Notes under the pieces: generated by a model | Databases searched by the model: none | Told to the model about the DNA's origin: nothing | The model's input: only the letters and a program-made list of their open reading frames with translations | Shown here: positions 53,553 through 61,971 of the stretch, piece after piece | How positions within the stretch are numbered: the first letter of the stretch is position 1 | Layout of the letters: each line of letters begins with the position of its first letter | NCBI GenBank assembly: GCA_022842445.1 | Contig: JALHPO010000004.1 | Location: 235,091-299,090, forward strand | DNA length: 64,000 nt | Reading direction: 5' to 3' | Source of the DNA: Nitrospira sp. | Lineage (GTDB): Bacteria; Nitrospirota; Nitrospiria; Nitrospirales; Nitrospiraceae | Made by a program: the position numbers and the translations under genes

Positions 53553-53581
53553 ATTATAGCGAGGGGCCTCGAACTTGTCAC
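53553..53581 (-). promoter_or_regulatory. Sigma-70 promoter giving a leaderless amgK-like mRNA
   Basis: The minus strand reads GTGACA (53581-53576), exactly 17 bp, then TATAAT (53558-53553). The ATG begins 9 nt after the -10, so transcription should start 0-4 nt before the start codon and no Shine-Dalgarno is present. The spacer contains the dyad CGAGGGGCCTCG, a possible operator. Confidence 0.72.
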
Positions 53582-53598
53582 GAAGACAGCACAATCCA

Positions 53599-54009
53599 TC
53601 AGTGTTTGCCGCGTACAGTCAAGGCCGAACTCACCGGCCACAGACTGTCGAGCCGGGACATGACCGCGGCGCCGACGGCCGCGCCGATGGTATCAGCCAC
53701 CCAATCGAGCCAGCTCGAATCACGAAACGGCACGAGCGACTGATGAATCTCATCGCTGATCCCATACAAGGACGCGAAGAGGACGGCCAGAGGCAAGGCC
53801 AGGCTTCCCCATGACTCGTTTGTCCCCCAACGCAAAGCCCGATAGCACAATCCTCCCAATGCCGCGTATTCAACCGCATGCAGAACCTTGTCACTGAAAG
53901 ACAGGACGAACGACGGAAGATCGTCTTCCGGATGGGGCTGCGATGACAAATAGAAAATCAGTCCGGCATAGGCGCACACCGGCATCCAGTATCGGAGAAA
54001 TCTGCTCAC
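53599..54009 (-). CDS. VanZ-like membrane protein
   Basis: About 137 residues with three to four membrane helices (LRYWMPVCAYAGLIFYLSSQ, HAVEYAALGGLCYRALRWG, LALPLAVLFASLYGISDEIH). The sequence SDKVLHAVEYAALG and YGISDEIHQSLVPFRDSSWLDWVADTIGA are the VanZ-like family hallmark. I chose the GTG at 54007-54009 because AAAGGA lies 6 nt upstream; the longer ATG frame at 54042 adds an unlikely N-terminus. Function unknown; VanZ relatives affect envelope antibiotic tolerance. Confidence 0.88.
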   Translation of the reverse strand: MSRFLRYWMPVCAYAGLIFYLSSQPHPEDDLPSFVLSFSDKVLHAVEYAALGGLCYRALRWGTNESWGSLALPLAVLFASLYGISDEIHQSLVPFRDSSWLDWVADTIGAAVGAAVMSRLDSLWPVSSALTVRGKH

Positions 54010-54055
54010 TATTTTTCCTTTCCAGCAAGAGGGCCCCGGCAAATATCGCCGTTGA

Positions 54056-54084
54056 TTGCATGCCCCCTATCCCTATGACATACT
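54056..54084 (+). promoter_or_regulatory. Candidate sigma-70 promoter of the GH57 gene
   Basis: TTGCAT (54056-54061), 17-bp spacer, CATACT (54079-54084), then the ATG at 54112 about 28 nt later. Four of six positions match at each box. Confidence 0.5.
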
Positions 54085-54111
54085 TTGCACAACAATGGAA
54101 TTGTTTCCCCA

Positions 54112-56316
54112 ATGAAGCGCGCCCACGTCTGTTTCGTGTGGCATATGCACCAGCCGTACTACACCGATCCGGTGGCTGGATCGGCCAGTATGCCCTGGGT
54201 GCGGCTCCATGCGACCAAAGCCTACTACGACATGGCGTACCTGCTGGAGCAATTTCCGGCCGTACATGCGACATTCAACTTTACCCCGTCGCTCCTGCTG
54301 CAACTACAGGAGATCGGCACCGGCGCCGTGCGGGATCTCTTTCTCGAACATGCGCAACGGCCTGCGGCGGACCTCACTGATGAAGAACAAGCCTTTCTGA
54401 TCCGCCATTTTTTTTCTGCCAATTGGGCCACGATGGTGCGTCCTTACCCGCGCTACCACGAATTGCTGGTGAAGCGTGGATTAGACATCCAGGGGCAGAA
54501 CCTTAACGGCCTGGCTGAGCGGTTCTCCGTTCAGGATTTTCTGGATCTGCAAGTCTGGCACAATCTCGCCTGGTTCGGATATGGCGCCGTCGCTCGCTAT
54601 CCCCGCCTGGCTGCACTACGCAATAAGAATCGTGGCTTCACGGAGGAGGAGAAACAGGAGATATTGGCGCTCCAGCTCGCAACTATGCGCGAAGTCGTCC
54701 CTCTGTATCGGCAACTCGTAGAACGAGGACAAATTGAGCTGACGACGACACCCTTCTTTCATCCGATTCTCCCACTCGTCATCGATACCGACCTCACCCG
54801 GCGCGCCAGGCCGGATCTCCCGCTGCCGGCTCGATTCCATGCCCCTGAAGATGCCGAGGCCCAACTCCGGCTGGCCGTCGACTTTCACAGCAGAACATTC
54901 GGCCGCTCGCCGGCAGGCTTATGGCCGTCGGAAGGGTCGGTCTGCCCTGAGCTGCTCCCTCTCGTCCATAGCACCGGTCTGCGCTGGCTGGCGACTGATG
55001 AAGGCATCCTCGCCCGTTCAATGGAGTTGGAGGGGCGACCGTGGAATCGGCAAGGATCGCTCTACCGGTTCTACCGGGCCGGACTGCCCGGACAAGAATT
55101 GACCATGCTGTTTCGAGACCGAGAGATATCCGACGCGTTCGGATTTGTGTACCACAAGACGACGCCGGAATCAGCCGCCGACGATGTGCTCCGGCGGCTG
55201 CGGAACATCGTCCGGGAGACGGCACAGGAGGAGATTGTCATCGGCGTAATCCTGGACGGAGAAAATCCTTGGGAACATTACTATGACGGCGGCGAGCGAT
55301 TTCTTTCCCTCCTGTATTCCACTTTTTCACAACGCACCCTGGATCAGGAACACAGTGTCGCCGTCCAATCCACGACTGTCTCCGAGGCGATGACGGCGGC
55401 TCCTCCCTCACAGCATCTGTCCTGCCTGCATTCCGGCTCATGGATCAATACCGACTATAAAATCTGGATCGGCCATGAGGAGGACAATCGAGGCTGGGAT
55501 GTCCTGGGCCACACCAGAGCGCGCCTTGCAGCCGTCGCACCGACTCTTCCGCCGGACCGCGCGCGAGCGGCATGGAACGAACTCTACGCCGCCGAGGGCA
55601 GCGACTGGTTCTGGTGGTACGGGGATGATTTCGAAACGGACTTCAAGCCGGAATTCGACCGGCTGTTCAGAGCCCATCTTCGCAACGTGTGGACGCATAT
55701 GGGCCTGACGCCGCCGGACCAGTTGAGTCGGCCGATTTGCACGGTAGCCTTCGTTCCTGAGACTGAGAGCGTCATGCAGCCGCGCTCGCTGCTGTCCCCG
55801 ACGATTGATGGAGTGGTAACCGATTTTTTTGAATGGCGCGGGGCAGGGACGATCAACACGCAGCCGCCGCTAGGCGCCATGTGGAAAGCCGACGGGCTGT
55901 TCACCGGCGTCCGGTTCTGCTGGAGCCATGAGTGGCTTTCCCTCCGGTTTGACTTCGACGAAGCGGCACAGGCACGGCACCCCGGCATATGTGTGGAGAT
56001 CACGCTGCAAGGCCCGCAGCAGACTTTTCGACTTACATTCGCCCTGGACCCGCCCGGCCCTTATCATTTTGTGCTGTCTCAAGCAACCGGACCGGACACG
56101 TGGATGGAGATCGGACCCTACCGCTCCATTTTCCGCAACCGCGTGGTGGAGCTGGCGCTGCCCTGGAAAGATCTGCGGCTCGAGCCCGGACAGGACGTGC
56201 GGATGTCGATCGTCATCCTGGAGCACGGTCTCGAAGTGTCCCGTTACCCGCATCAGCGGCCTGCTGTGTTAACCGCGCCAGGGCCTGAATTCGATGCAGC
56301 CATGTGGCGAGTATGA
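54112..56316 (+). CDS. Glycoside hydrolase family 57 protein (alpha-amylase/4-alpha-glucanotransferase type)
   Basis: 734 residues. Region 1 is VCFVWHMHQPYYTDP (HQP), typical of GH57. HPILPLV follows; GLWPSEGSVCPELLPL contains the likely nucleophile Glu, and LRWLATDEGILAR the likely acid/base Asp. HEEDNRGWDVLGHTRARL, and DWFWWYGDDFETDFKPEFDR are further GH57 features. The C-terminal ~170 residues form a beta-rich domain (DGVVTDFFEWRGAGTINTQP). No signal peptide, so it acts in the cytoplasm, probably on glycogen or maltodextrin. galT follows directly. Confidence 0.9.
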   Translation: MKRAHVCFVWHMHQPYYTDPVAGSASMPWVRLHATKAYYDMAYLLEQFPAVHATFNFTPSLLLQLQEIGTGAVRDLFLEHAQRPAADLTDEEQAFLIRHFFSANWATMVRPYPRYHELLVKRGLDIQGQNLNGLAERFSVQDFLDLQVWHNLAWFGYGAVARYPRLAALRNKNRGFTEEEKQEILALQLATMREVVPLYRQLVERGQIELTTTPFFHPILPLVIDTDLTRRARPDLPLPARFHAPEDAEAQLRLAVDFHSRTFGRSPAGLWPSEGSVCPELLPLVHSTGLRWLATDEGILARSMELEGRPWNRQGSLYRFYRAGLPGQELTMLFRDREISDAFGFVYHKTTPESAADDVLRRLRNIVRETAQEEIVIGVILDGENPWEHYYDGGERFLSLLYSTFSQRTLDQEHSVAVQSTTVSEAMTAAPPSQHLSCLHSGSWINTDYKIWIGHEEDNRGWDVLGHTRARLAAVAPTLPPDRARAAWNELYAAEGSDWFWWYGDDFETDFKPEFDRLFRAHLRNVWTHMGLTPPDQLSRPICTVAFVPETESVMQPRSLLSPTIDGVVTDFFEWRGAGTINTQPPLGAMWKADGLFTGVRFCWSHEWLSLRFDFDEAAQARHPGICVEITLQGPQQTFRLTFALDPPGPYHFVLSQATGPDTWMEIGPYRSIFRNRVVELALPWKDLRLEPGQDVRMSIVILEHGLEVSRYPHQRPAVLTAPGPEFDAAMWRV

Positions 56317-56321
56317 TTATC

Positions 56322-56355
56322 AGTAAGGGGTAAAGGGTGAGGTGTAAGGGGAGGA
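56322..56355 (+). repeat. TAAGGGGTGAGG-type tract before galT, includes its ribosome-binding site
   Basis: The 45-bp GH57-galT gap reads tcagtaaggggtaaagggtg then aggtgtaaggggaggagg. The end of the tract (GGAGGAGG) doubles as the galT Shine-Dalgarno, about 5 nt before the ATG. Confidence 0.6.
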
Positions 56356-56361
56356 GGAGAG

Positions 56362-57366
56362 ATGCCTGATTTGCGACGCGATCCCATCGTAGGCCGTTGG
56401 GTGATTATTTCCACCGACCGGAGCGGCCGCCCGCATGACTTCGTCCCGTTACTGCCGGCCAAGCCGGTGTCCTCGGTTCTCTGTCCGTTTTGTCCGGGAC
56501 AGGAGAGGCTGACACCGAAAGAAATTATGGCGTACCGGCCGCAGCCGGCCGAACCCAACTCGCCCGGCTGGACCGTGCGTGTGGTGCCGAACAAGTTTCC
56601 CGCTCTTCACGTGGAGGGCGATATCGGACGGGAAGGCGTCGGACTGTACGACCGGATGAACGGCGTGGGTGCGCACGAGGTGATCATCGAATCACCAGGA
56701 CACACGGACAGCCTCGCGGATTTGCCGGCCAAAAAGATCGAAGACGTCCTGTGGACGTACCGGGACCGCATCATCGACCTGAAAAAAGATCTGCGCCTTC
56801 GCTATATCCTCATCTTCAAAAACCACGGCCCCTCCGCCGGCGCCACGTTGGAGCATAGCCATTCGCAATTGATCGCGCTCCCCATTGTGCCGACCAGTGT
56901 GCTGGAAGAAATCGACGGCTGCAGAGCCCACTTTGAACAGAAGGAGCGCTGCATCTATTGTGACATCCTCCGGCAGGATCTCAGCGACGGCGACCGCGTC
57001 GTCGCCGAAAATCAGGAATTCGTCTGTGTCACCCCCTATGCGCCGCGATTTCCCTTCGAAATGTGGATCTTACCCAAACGCCACGCCGGCTATTTCGAGG
57101 AAAGCCAGAAGTCCCAGTTCGAATGCCTCGCGCCGATGTTGTCCGAATGTCTCCGGCGCATGGGCAAAGTACTTGCCCGCCCCGCATACAATTTCATGCT
57201 GCACAGCTCGCCGTTGCACGAACGGACCGGCGATTTTTACCACTGGCACCTGGAGATCATTCCCAAGCTCACCCAGGTTGCCGGGTTCGAATGGGGCACC
57301 GGCTTCTACATCAACCCGGTCTCGCCGGAAGAATCGGCGAAATCCCTTCGTGAGGCGGAGATCTGA
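56362..57366 (+). CDS. galT: Galactose-1-phosphate uridylyltransferase-family protein
   Basis: 334 residues. LRRDPIVGRWVIISTDRSGR is the family N-terminus. CPFCPGQ binds zinc; VRVVPNKFPAL, IFKNHGPSAGATLEHSHSQL and FYHWHLEIIPKL follow. The nucleotidyl-accepting motif is HSHSQ rather than the textbook HPHGQ, so a relaxed UDP-glucose/ADP-glucose-type hexose-1-phosphate uridylyltransferase is possible. The GH57 gene upstream suggests a role in glucan or glucose-1-phosphate handling. Overlaps the next start (TGATG). Confidence 0.88.
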   Translation: MPDLRRDPIVGRWVIISTDRSGRPHDFVPLLPAKPVSSVLCPFCPGQERLTPKEIMAYRPQPAEPNSPGWTVRVVPNKFPALHVEGDIGREGVGLYDRMNGVGAHEVIIESPGHTDSLADLPAKKIEDVLWTYRDRIIDLKKDLRLRYILIFKNHGPSAGATLEHSHSQLIALPIVPTSVLEEIDGCRAHFEQKERCIYCDILRQDLSDGDRVVAENQEFVCVTPYAPRFPFEMWILPKRHAGYFEESQKSQFECLAPMLSECLRRMGKVLARPAYNFMLHSSPLHERTGDFYHWHLEIIPKLTQVAGFEWGTGFYINPVSPEESAKSLREAEI

Positions 57367-58748
57367 TGCCTGTTCGTTTTCGCATCGAAGACCATGCGCT
57401 GGCTGGAACGCTGCGGCAGATCGAACAGATCGTCCGCCGCGCCGGCGGGCGAACGTGGGTGGTGGGCGGATCGGTGCGTGATCTGGTACTCGGCCGTCAG
57501 CCGCGCGATTTGGACCTTGAAGTGTTCGGGATTCCGCCGGGGCGCCTCCATGCGCTGCTGGGAGAACAGTTCTCCGTTCAGTTCGTCGGAAAGGCCTTTG
57601 GCGTCTTCAAGCTCGCGGGCACGCCCGTCGATATTTCTATTCCCTCCCGCCTCCTCGCGGACCATGGGTCCGTATCAGGCTTGCTCCGACAGGCGGATCC
57701 CGACATGGACATCGACGAAGCGCTGGCCCGCCGCGATTTCACCATCAACGCGATGGCCTGGGACCCCGATACCCTGGAACTCCGCGATCCGTTCAACGGC
57801 CGGGCCGACCTGGCGGCCCATGTGCTGCGCCACGCGTCGGATCGCTTCACCGAAGACCCGTTGCGTGTCTTGCGCGGCATGCAGCTAGCTGCACGATTCG
57901 AGCTGACTCCCGCACCGGAGACGATCGAACTATGCAAAACGTTGTCTCAAGATGGACAGCCGAGCGAACGGCTGTGGGAAGAGTGGAAGAAGCTCCTGGT
58001 TCAAGGAGCCAAGCCGTCGCTGGGGTTCGCCTTCTTGCGCGATACCGGCTGGCTCCGTTTCTATCCGGAACTGGCCGCGATCCAAGGCTGCGAACAAGAT
58101 CCCCTCTGGCACCCGGAAGGCGACGTCTGGATCCATACGCTGCACTGTCTGGACTGGTTCGCCGGGGAGCGGACCGGGCGGCGGGAAGAGGATCTCCTCG
58201 TCGGGCTTGCCATACTCTGTCATGACTTCGGCAAACCCTTGACGACCAGAGCCGACAATGGACGGATTACCTCGCGCGGGCATGAACAGGAAGGAGAGGC
58301 ACCGACTAGACGCTTTCTCGAACGGCTGACGAACCAACAGGATGTGATCGACGATATTGTGGCTCTCGTACAATGTCACCTCAGGCCCCGTGCGCTATAC
58401 GATGTGCAAGCCTCCGACAGCGCCGTGCGCCGCCTGGCAAGGCAGGTGCGACGGATCGACTGTCTGGTGCGTGTGGCGCGGGCCGATCATGCAGGGCGTC
58501 CGCCGAAGTCGTTCGACGGCTTTCCCGCGGGCGAATGGCTGCTGGACCGCGCGCGCACGCTGCAGGTCGACACCCAGGCCCCCGCCCCGATGATCATGGG
58601 CCGCCACTTGCTGGAATTGGGCGTGCCTCCCGGACCTGAAATGGGCCGGCTGCTTGACGACTGTTACGAAGCCCAATTGGATGGGTTGTTCTCAACCCTG
58701 GGAGAGGGTCTCACCTACGCCCGGGCACAGCTCACGCTTTCTCGCTGA
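57366..58748 (+). CDS. CCA-adding/poly(A) polymerase-family nucleotidyltransferase with HD domain
   Basis: 460 residues. The nucleotidyltransferase core is VVGGSVRDLVLGRQPRDLDL (GGSVRD, then DLDLEVFG with the catalytic DxD), and RRDFTINAMAWD, FTEDPLRVLRGMQLAARFEL are motifs C and D. A C-terminal HD-type phosphohydrolase domain (CHDFGKPL, IVALVQCHLRP) resembles bifunctional bacterial CCA enzymes. It either adds CCA or repairs tRNA ends; both tRNAs here already encode CCA, so repair or poly(A) tailing is plausible. Co-translated with galT. Confidence 0.9.
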   Translation: MPVRFRIEDHALAGTLRQIEQIVRRAGGRTWVVGGSVRDLVLGRQPRDLDLEVFGIPPGRLHALLGEQFSVQFVGKAFGVFKLAGTPVDISIPSRLLADHGSVSGLLRQADPDMDIDEALARRDFTINAMAWDPDTLELRDPFNGRADLAAHVLRHASDRFTEDPLRVLRGMQLAARFELTPAPETIELCKTLSQDGQPSERLWEEWKKLLVQGAKPSLGFAFLRDTGWLRFYPELAAIQGCEQDPLWHPEGDVWIHTLHCLDWFAGERTGRREEDLLVGLAILCHDFGKPLTTRADNGRITSRGHEQEGEAPTRRFLERLTNQQDVIDDIVALVQCHLRPRALYDVQASDSAVRRLARQVRRIDCLVRVARADHAGRPPKSFDGFPAGEWLLDRARTLQVDTQAPAPMIMGRHLLELGVPPGPEMGRLLDDCYEAQLDGLFSTLGEGLTYARAQLTLSR

Positions 58749-58963
58749 CCGTAGAAACCGTCGTTCGTCTCTCACAGCCCGGAGGTTTCTGGTGACGGAT
58801 TCCGGTCTTCAAGCCGTCGAACCGATCTCACAGCGTGAGACTCGAAACTCACAACCCGAAGCTCCGATCAAGCGACCGTGTTTGCCTCTGTCCCTTATCC
58901 CCTTCCCCCTCACCAGCCAACCAGCCCTTGCCCGACGATCTCCGGGAAGCATATGATGCACCC
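58749..58963. other. Spacer with TGAGT-type and C-rich repeat-like DNA
   Basis: 215 bp. Contains gtgagactcgaaactcacaa and a C-rich stretch cccttatccccttccccctc (58890-58915), the complement of the TAAGGGG tracts. No gene was recognised. Confidence 0.4.
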
Positions 58964-59161
58964 ATGCACATTCAACTCAGCCATCCCTCCCGCACCGTGG
59001 ACATCAAGGGCCCGAAACGGGCAAAGGATGTCCTGCGCGAATTAAATCTCGTAGTCGAAGCGCACTTGGTCATTCGCGGGGATGAATTGGTCACCGAAGA
59101 TGAGATGCTCGCCGACCAGGATCATATCGAAATCCGGCCGGTCATCTCGGGCGGAACATAG
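58964..59161 (+). CDS. ThiS/MoaD-like small sulfur carrier, C-terminus -GGT
   Basis: 65 residues of the ubiquitin-like sulfur-carrier fold: HIQLSHPSRTVDIKGPKRAK, VLRELNLVVEAHLVIRGDEL, TEDEMLADQDHIEIRPVISG and a terminal GGT. The family requires a C-terminal GG for adenylation and thiocarboxylation; here a Thr follows it. Compared with ThiS, MoaD and TtuB, this could be a tRNA-thiolation carrier (TtuB-like) or a moco carrier given moeA/mobB elsewhere in the window. No activating E1 (MoeB/ThiF) lies beside it. Confidence 0.78.
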   Translation: MHIQLSHPSRTVDIKGPKRAKDVLRELNLVVEAHLVIRGDELVTEDEMLADQDHIEIRPVISGGT

Positions 59162-59181
59162 ATCGCGGAGCCGACGTCCGT

Positions 59182-59988
59182 TTACCTGGTGGCGATCACC
59201 AGCGTGCCGTTCTCGATCCGGACCGATTCGATCTGAGGCGGGAGCTGAAACGTCTCCCGATTCTGGGGCGACTCGAACAGTTGCTGGGCGACGCGATCGA
59301 GCGTCGACGAGGGAATAGGCAAAGAGCCCAATTTTCCTGCAGTCGGTTTCAATCGAATGAAACCGTCGCGAGTTTCAATCGTCCCATCAAGTTGCAGAGA
59401 AATCTCTTTCCCATAGAGTACGAACAACGCATAGGCCTTCAGTTGGTTGCCCGTCAGATTCATCCGCACGTCCTTCAACGCAGACTGAACCTCCTGGACC
59501 TCCGCCTCATGGCCGGCAGGCACAGGAATGCCGGCCTGCCGCGCCTGGTGTGCGGATGCGATCGCCAGATTATCCCGCATCCATTGATTCAACTCGGCTT
59601 CGTTGAGCGTCGTGGAGTGTAAGTGCCCCGCCTGCACGGCGATCTGAAGCTGCGCCATCTTTTCTGCGACTCGATCGGCTGCGTGCGGATCGGCTTGAAT
59701 CGGCAGCGGCGGGGCCTGACGAAGGATCAGCAGCAAGACCCCGGCAGTCAGCGTCAATGAAATCCACGGCAGAAGGCGAAGCAGACGAGCCCAGAGCCCC
59801 GGTGTCGCCGGCTGCACCGCAGCCGCTGCAGCCGGAACCGGCGTTTTTTCAGCCGTCTGAGCAGACGGCCTGAACTTCGAGAAGATCACTCCACATCGCC
59901 GGCACTCCGCCCCCTCTTCCTGCTCGAAACTGCACTTGGGGCACGTGAACCCCGCACGATCCTGTGATGGCGATGATTGCAGCCGCAT
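59182..59988 (-). CDS. Zinc-ribbon, single-pass membrane protein of unknown function
   Basis: 268 residues. An N-terminal zinc ribbon (CPKCSFEQEEGAECRRCGVI), an Ala/Pro linker, one membrane helix (about 73-90, WISLTLTAGVLLLIL), then an extracytoplasmic domain (LQIAVQAGHLHSTTLNEAEL, LTGNQLKAYALFVLYGKEIS, QLDGTIETRDGFIRLKPTAG, PIPSSTLDRVAQQLFESPQN). The C-terminal part resembles proteins that sit in the envelope with beta structure, but I cannot name the family. Confidence 0.78.
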   Translation of the reverse strand: MRLQSSPSQDRAGFTCPKCSFEQEEGAECRRCGVIFSKFRPSAQTAEKTPVPAAAAAVQPATPGLWARLLRLLPWISLTLTAGVLLLILRQAPPLPIQADPHAADRVAEKMAQLQIAVQAGHLHSTTLNEAELNQWMRDNLAIASAHQARQAGIPVPAGHEAEVQEVQSALKDVRMNLTGNQLKAYALFVLYGKEISLQLDGTIETRDGFIRLKPTAGKLGSLPIPSSTLDRVAQQLFESPQNRETFQLPPQIESVRIENGTLVIATR

Positions 59989-60069
59989 AGAGCAACTGTA
60001 GTCCAGGGGAGCGTGGCGCGCAAAGCATTCCTGGAAATGATCCGACTCGAAGGGCTGAACCGGTCCATA

Positions 60070-60120
60070 CCGGGATTTGAGCCGAACCCCGGAGCTGCTC
60101 GAAATCCCGGCAAGGCCGGG
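60070..60120 (-). terminator. Nested hairpins after fadL, possible terminator
   Basis: The minus strand has CCCGGC-CTT-GCCGGG (60120-60106) immediately after the fadL stop. It merges with a second stem pairing CCGGGATTTGAGC (60070-60082) with GCTCGAAATCCCGG (60097-60110). There is no U-tract, so termination efficiency is uncertain. Confidence 0.4.
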
Positions 60121-60122
60121 AA

Positions 60123-61574
60123 TCAGAAATTGACACGCAGATTGATCGAACCGACGTGGTAGGTTGTTTGATACCTTCCGTTGACGACTCCCGGGATGGC
60201 GACCGGATTCGCATTGCCGCTCACGTTCCGCGGCTCGTACAGATTAACCTGGTACGCCAGATCCACCCCGATCGCGCTCGGCCAGAACGCCGGCCCCTGT
60301 TCCATGCTGCATGGGAACAATCCAAGAAACCGTCCGTTCCCCTTGCACAACAATCCCACCCCTCCCGAGATGGCTTGCATATCTGAATCGGGAACCGTCG
60401 GCGAGAAGGCTCGGTCAGGAATCGGCGTTTGAGAGTGCCAATAACCTCCGCGAACCGCCACCTCCCACTCCGGCAACACAGTCGGTTGCAGCCATTTGTA
60501 TTCCGTCCCGATCATGATCGTATAGGTGCTCCGCCAATTCTGTGGATTGGGAATCGTGGCACCCGTCGACAAATGCACGTCAAGATTGCGCACCGACCTC
60601 CATCCCGTATAGTCGACGTCGAGTTCCAATTTCCATTCCCGCGCTGCATCCCGGACCGGCCACACCGCAATACCCCCCGTAAAAATCTGCGGCAGTACCA
60701 ACGTAGTCGACGCATCTGACACACGCACTCCGTTCGCAAGAAACTGGCCGTCCAAATGAAGGGTCGCCTGGCTGCGATACACCAGACCTACGTTCATGAG
60801 CGGTCGACCAGCCGGGTTCCGGAACGGGGTATACAACAGACTGACGTTGAATCCAGCCGCCGTATCGCTCCCGTTGATCTCCACCGGTGTTCCGGGCGGC
60901 GGCAAGCCCGGCCCACCCGACGAATTGAATCTGGTCACTAACTGTCCTTCACCCAAAAAACTCGCGAACGTATAGATATCCGCGCCGAGCCCAACCGACA
61001 ATTGGTCATTCAGCTTATACGCAAGAGTCGGTTTGATATCGATCAGGGGCAGCGCTTGGTACGTCACCGCCGTAGCGAAGGGACTGTTATTCGGATATCC
61101 GTACAGGACTCCGAACGGCGAGACCAGGCCGATCCCCACAGAGACATTTTCCAGTGCAGCCACCCCGGTTCGTTTCAGATTCGCCGTAAGATAAAAATTG
61201 CTCGGAGGCGGATACGCCACGACCCCTCCAAAATCTCCACGGGCTGTCGCTCCGGACGGACTCGTATAGTCGGTTCCCCCGCCGATCAACAACGTTCCGG
61301 CGCTGCTTTGAATGCCTCTCAACTGAGTCATTCCGGCAGGATTGAAATAGACGGCCGAAGGATCGTCCGCCTGTGCCGTGAAGGCGCCGCTTTGGCCGGT
61401 CGCGGACGCGCTCTGATCGAATATCCGAAACGCGCCGGCGAAGACGACGGCGGGGCTGACCACGAGCAGCAACAGAGCGCCAGCCCCTGCCAATCTCAGC
61501 CTATTCCTCAACCGGGCATGTCCAGCTCCGCTCAACCATCCGGTCTTGTCGGTGCGTATCGTCCACGGCTGCAT
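60123..61574 (-). CDS. OmpP1/FadL/TodX-family outer-membrane channel
   Basis: 483 residues. A signal peptide (LAGAGALLLLVVSPAVVFAG) precedes GAFRIFDQSASATGQSGAFT, AQADDPSAVYFNPAGMTQL, the classic FadL N-terminal hatch motif (NPAG). A 14-strand beta-barrel follows; the C-terminus ends ...LRVNF with a terminal aromatic as required for BAM insertion. FadL-type proteins admit long-chain fatty acids or hydrophobic aromatics. GGAG lies 9 nt before the ATG. Divergent from the AAR-like gene. Confidence 0.93.
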   Translation of the reverse strand: MQPWTIRTDKTGWLSGAGHARLRNRLRLAGAGALLLLVVSPAVVFAGAFRIFDQSASATGQSGAFTAQADDPSAVYFNPAGMTQLRGIQSSAGTLLIGGGTDYTSPSGATARGDFGGVVAYPPPSNFYLTANLKRTGVAALENVSVGIGLVSPFGVLYGYPNNSPFATAVTYQALPLIDIKPTLAYKLNDQLSVGLGADIYTFASFLGEGQLVTRFNSSGGPGLPPPGTPVEINGSDTAAGFNVSLLYTPFRNPAGRPLMNVGLVYRSQATLHLDGQFLANGVRVSDASTTLVLPQIFTGGIAVWPVRDAAREWKLELDVDYTGWRSVRNLDVHLSTGATIPNPQNWRSTYTIMIGTEYKWLQPTVLPEWEVAVRGGYWHSQTPIPDRAFSPTVPDSDMQAISGGVGLLCKGNGRFLGLFPCSMEQGPAFWPSAIGVDLAYQVNLYEPRNVSGNANPVAIPGVVNGRYQTTYHVGSINLRVNF

Positions 61575-61669
61575 TCGTCATGTCTCCTTTCAGAATCGCT
61601 CCGACCAACCGAGCGCGAGATACGGGTTCGACCTGCCCCACCGGGAGTCCCGCACATCCATGGGTTTCC

Positions 61670-61691
61670 AGCAGATTCTTAACAATCTGCT
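61670..61691. promoter_or_regulatory. 22-bp near-perfect palindrome between fadL and the AAR-like gene
   Basis: AGCAGATT (61670-61677), a centre CTTAAC, and AATCTGCT (61684-61691). Twenty of 22 positions are symmetrical. It lies about 96-117 bp upstream of the fadL ATG. It is a plausible operator for a dimeric regulator (for example TetR or GntR type), or a hairpin in the fadL leader. Confidence 0.55.
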
Positions 61692-61831
61692 AACTTGTAG
61701 ATAGCAACAAGGCGCTGATCTGGCCATCAAATTGAGAAAGTGCGCACGCCCGATCGGCAGAGCCATCGGCCCGTACCATTCAGCCCTATATCCAGTCCAT
61801 ATGGCTTTACCCGATACATCCTTTCGTTTCG

Positions 61832-61860
61832 TTGACAATCCATATGTCCCAGACCATAGT
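61832..61860 (+). promoter_or_regulatory. Sigma-70 promoter of the PilZ-AAR-like gene
   Basis: TTGACA (61832-61837), exactly 17 bp, then CATAGT (61855-61860). The predicted leader is about 105 nt before the ATG at 61972, where AGGGGGGAG precedes the start. Confidence 0.65.
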
Positions 61861-61971
61861 GCGATCTGTTCTCTATGTTGCGCACAGACCGGAGCACACG
61901 ACAGCAGTTGGTTTACACGAATCGCGATTCCTAATCAGCTGACCTCGGCATGTCTCAATCAGGGGGGAGCG

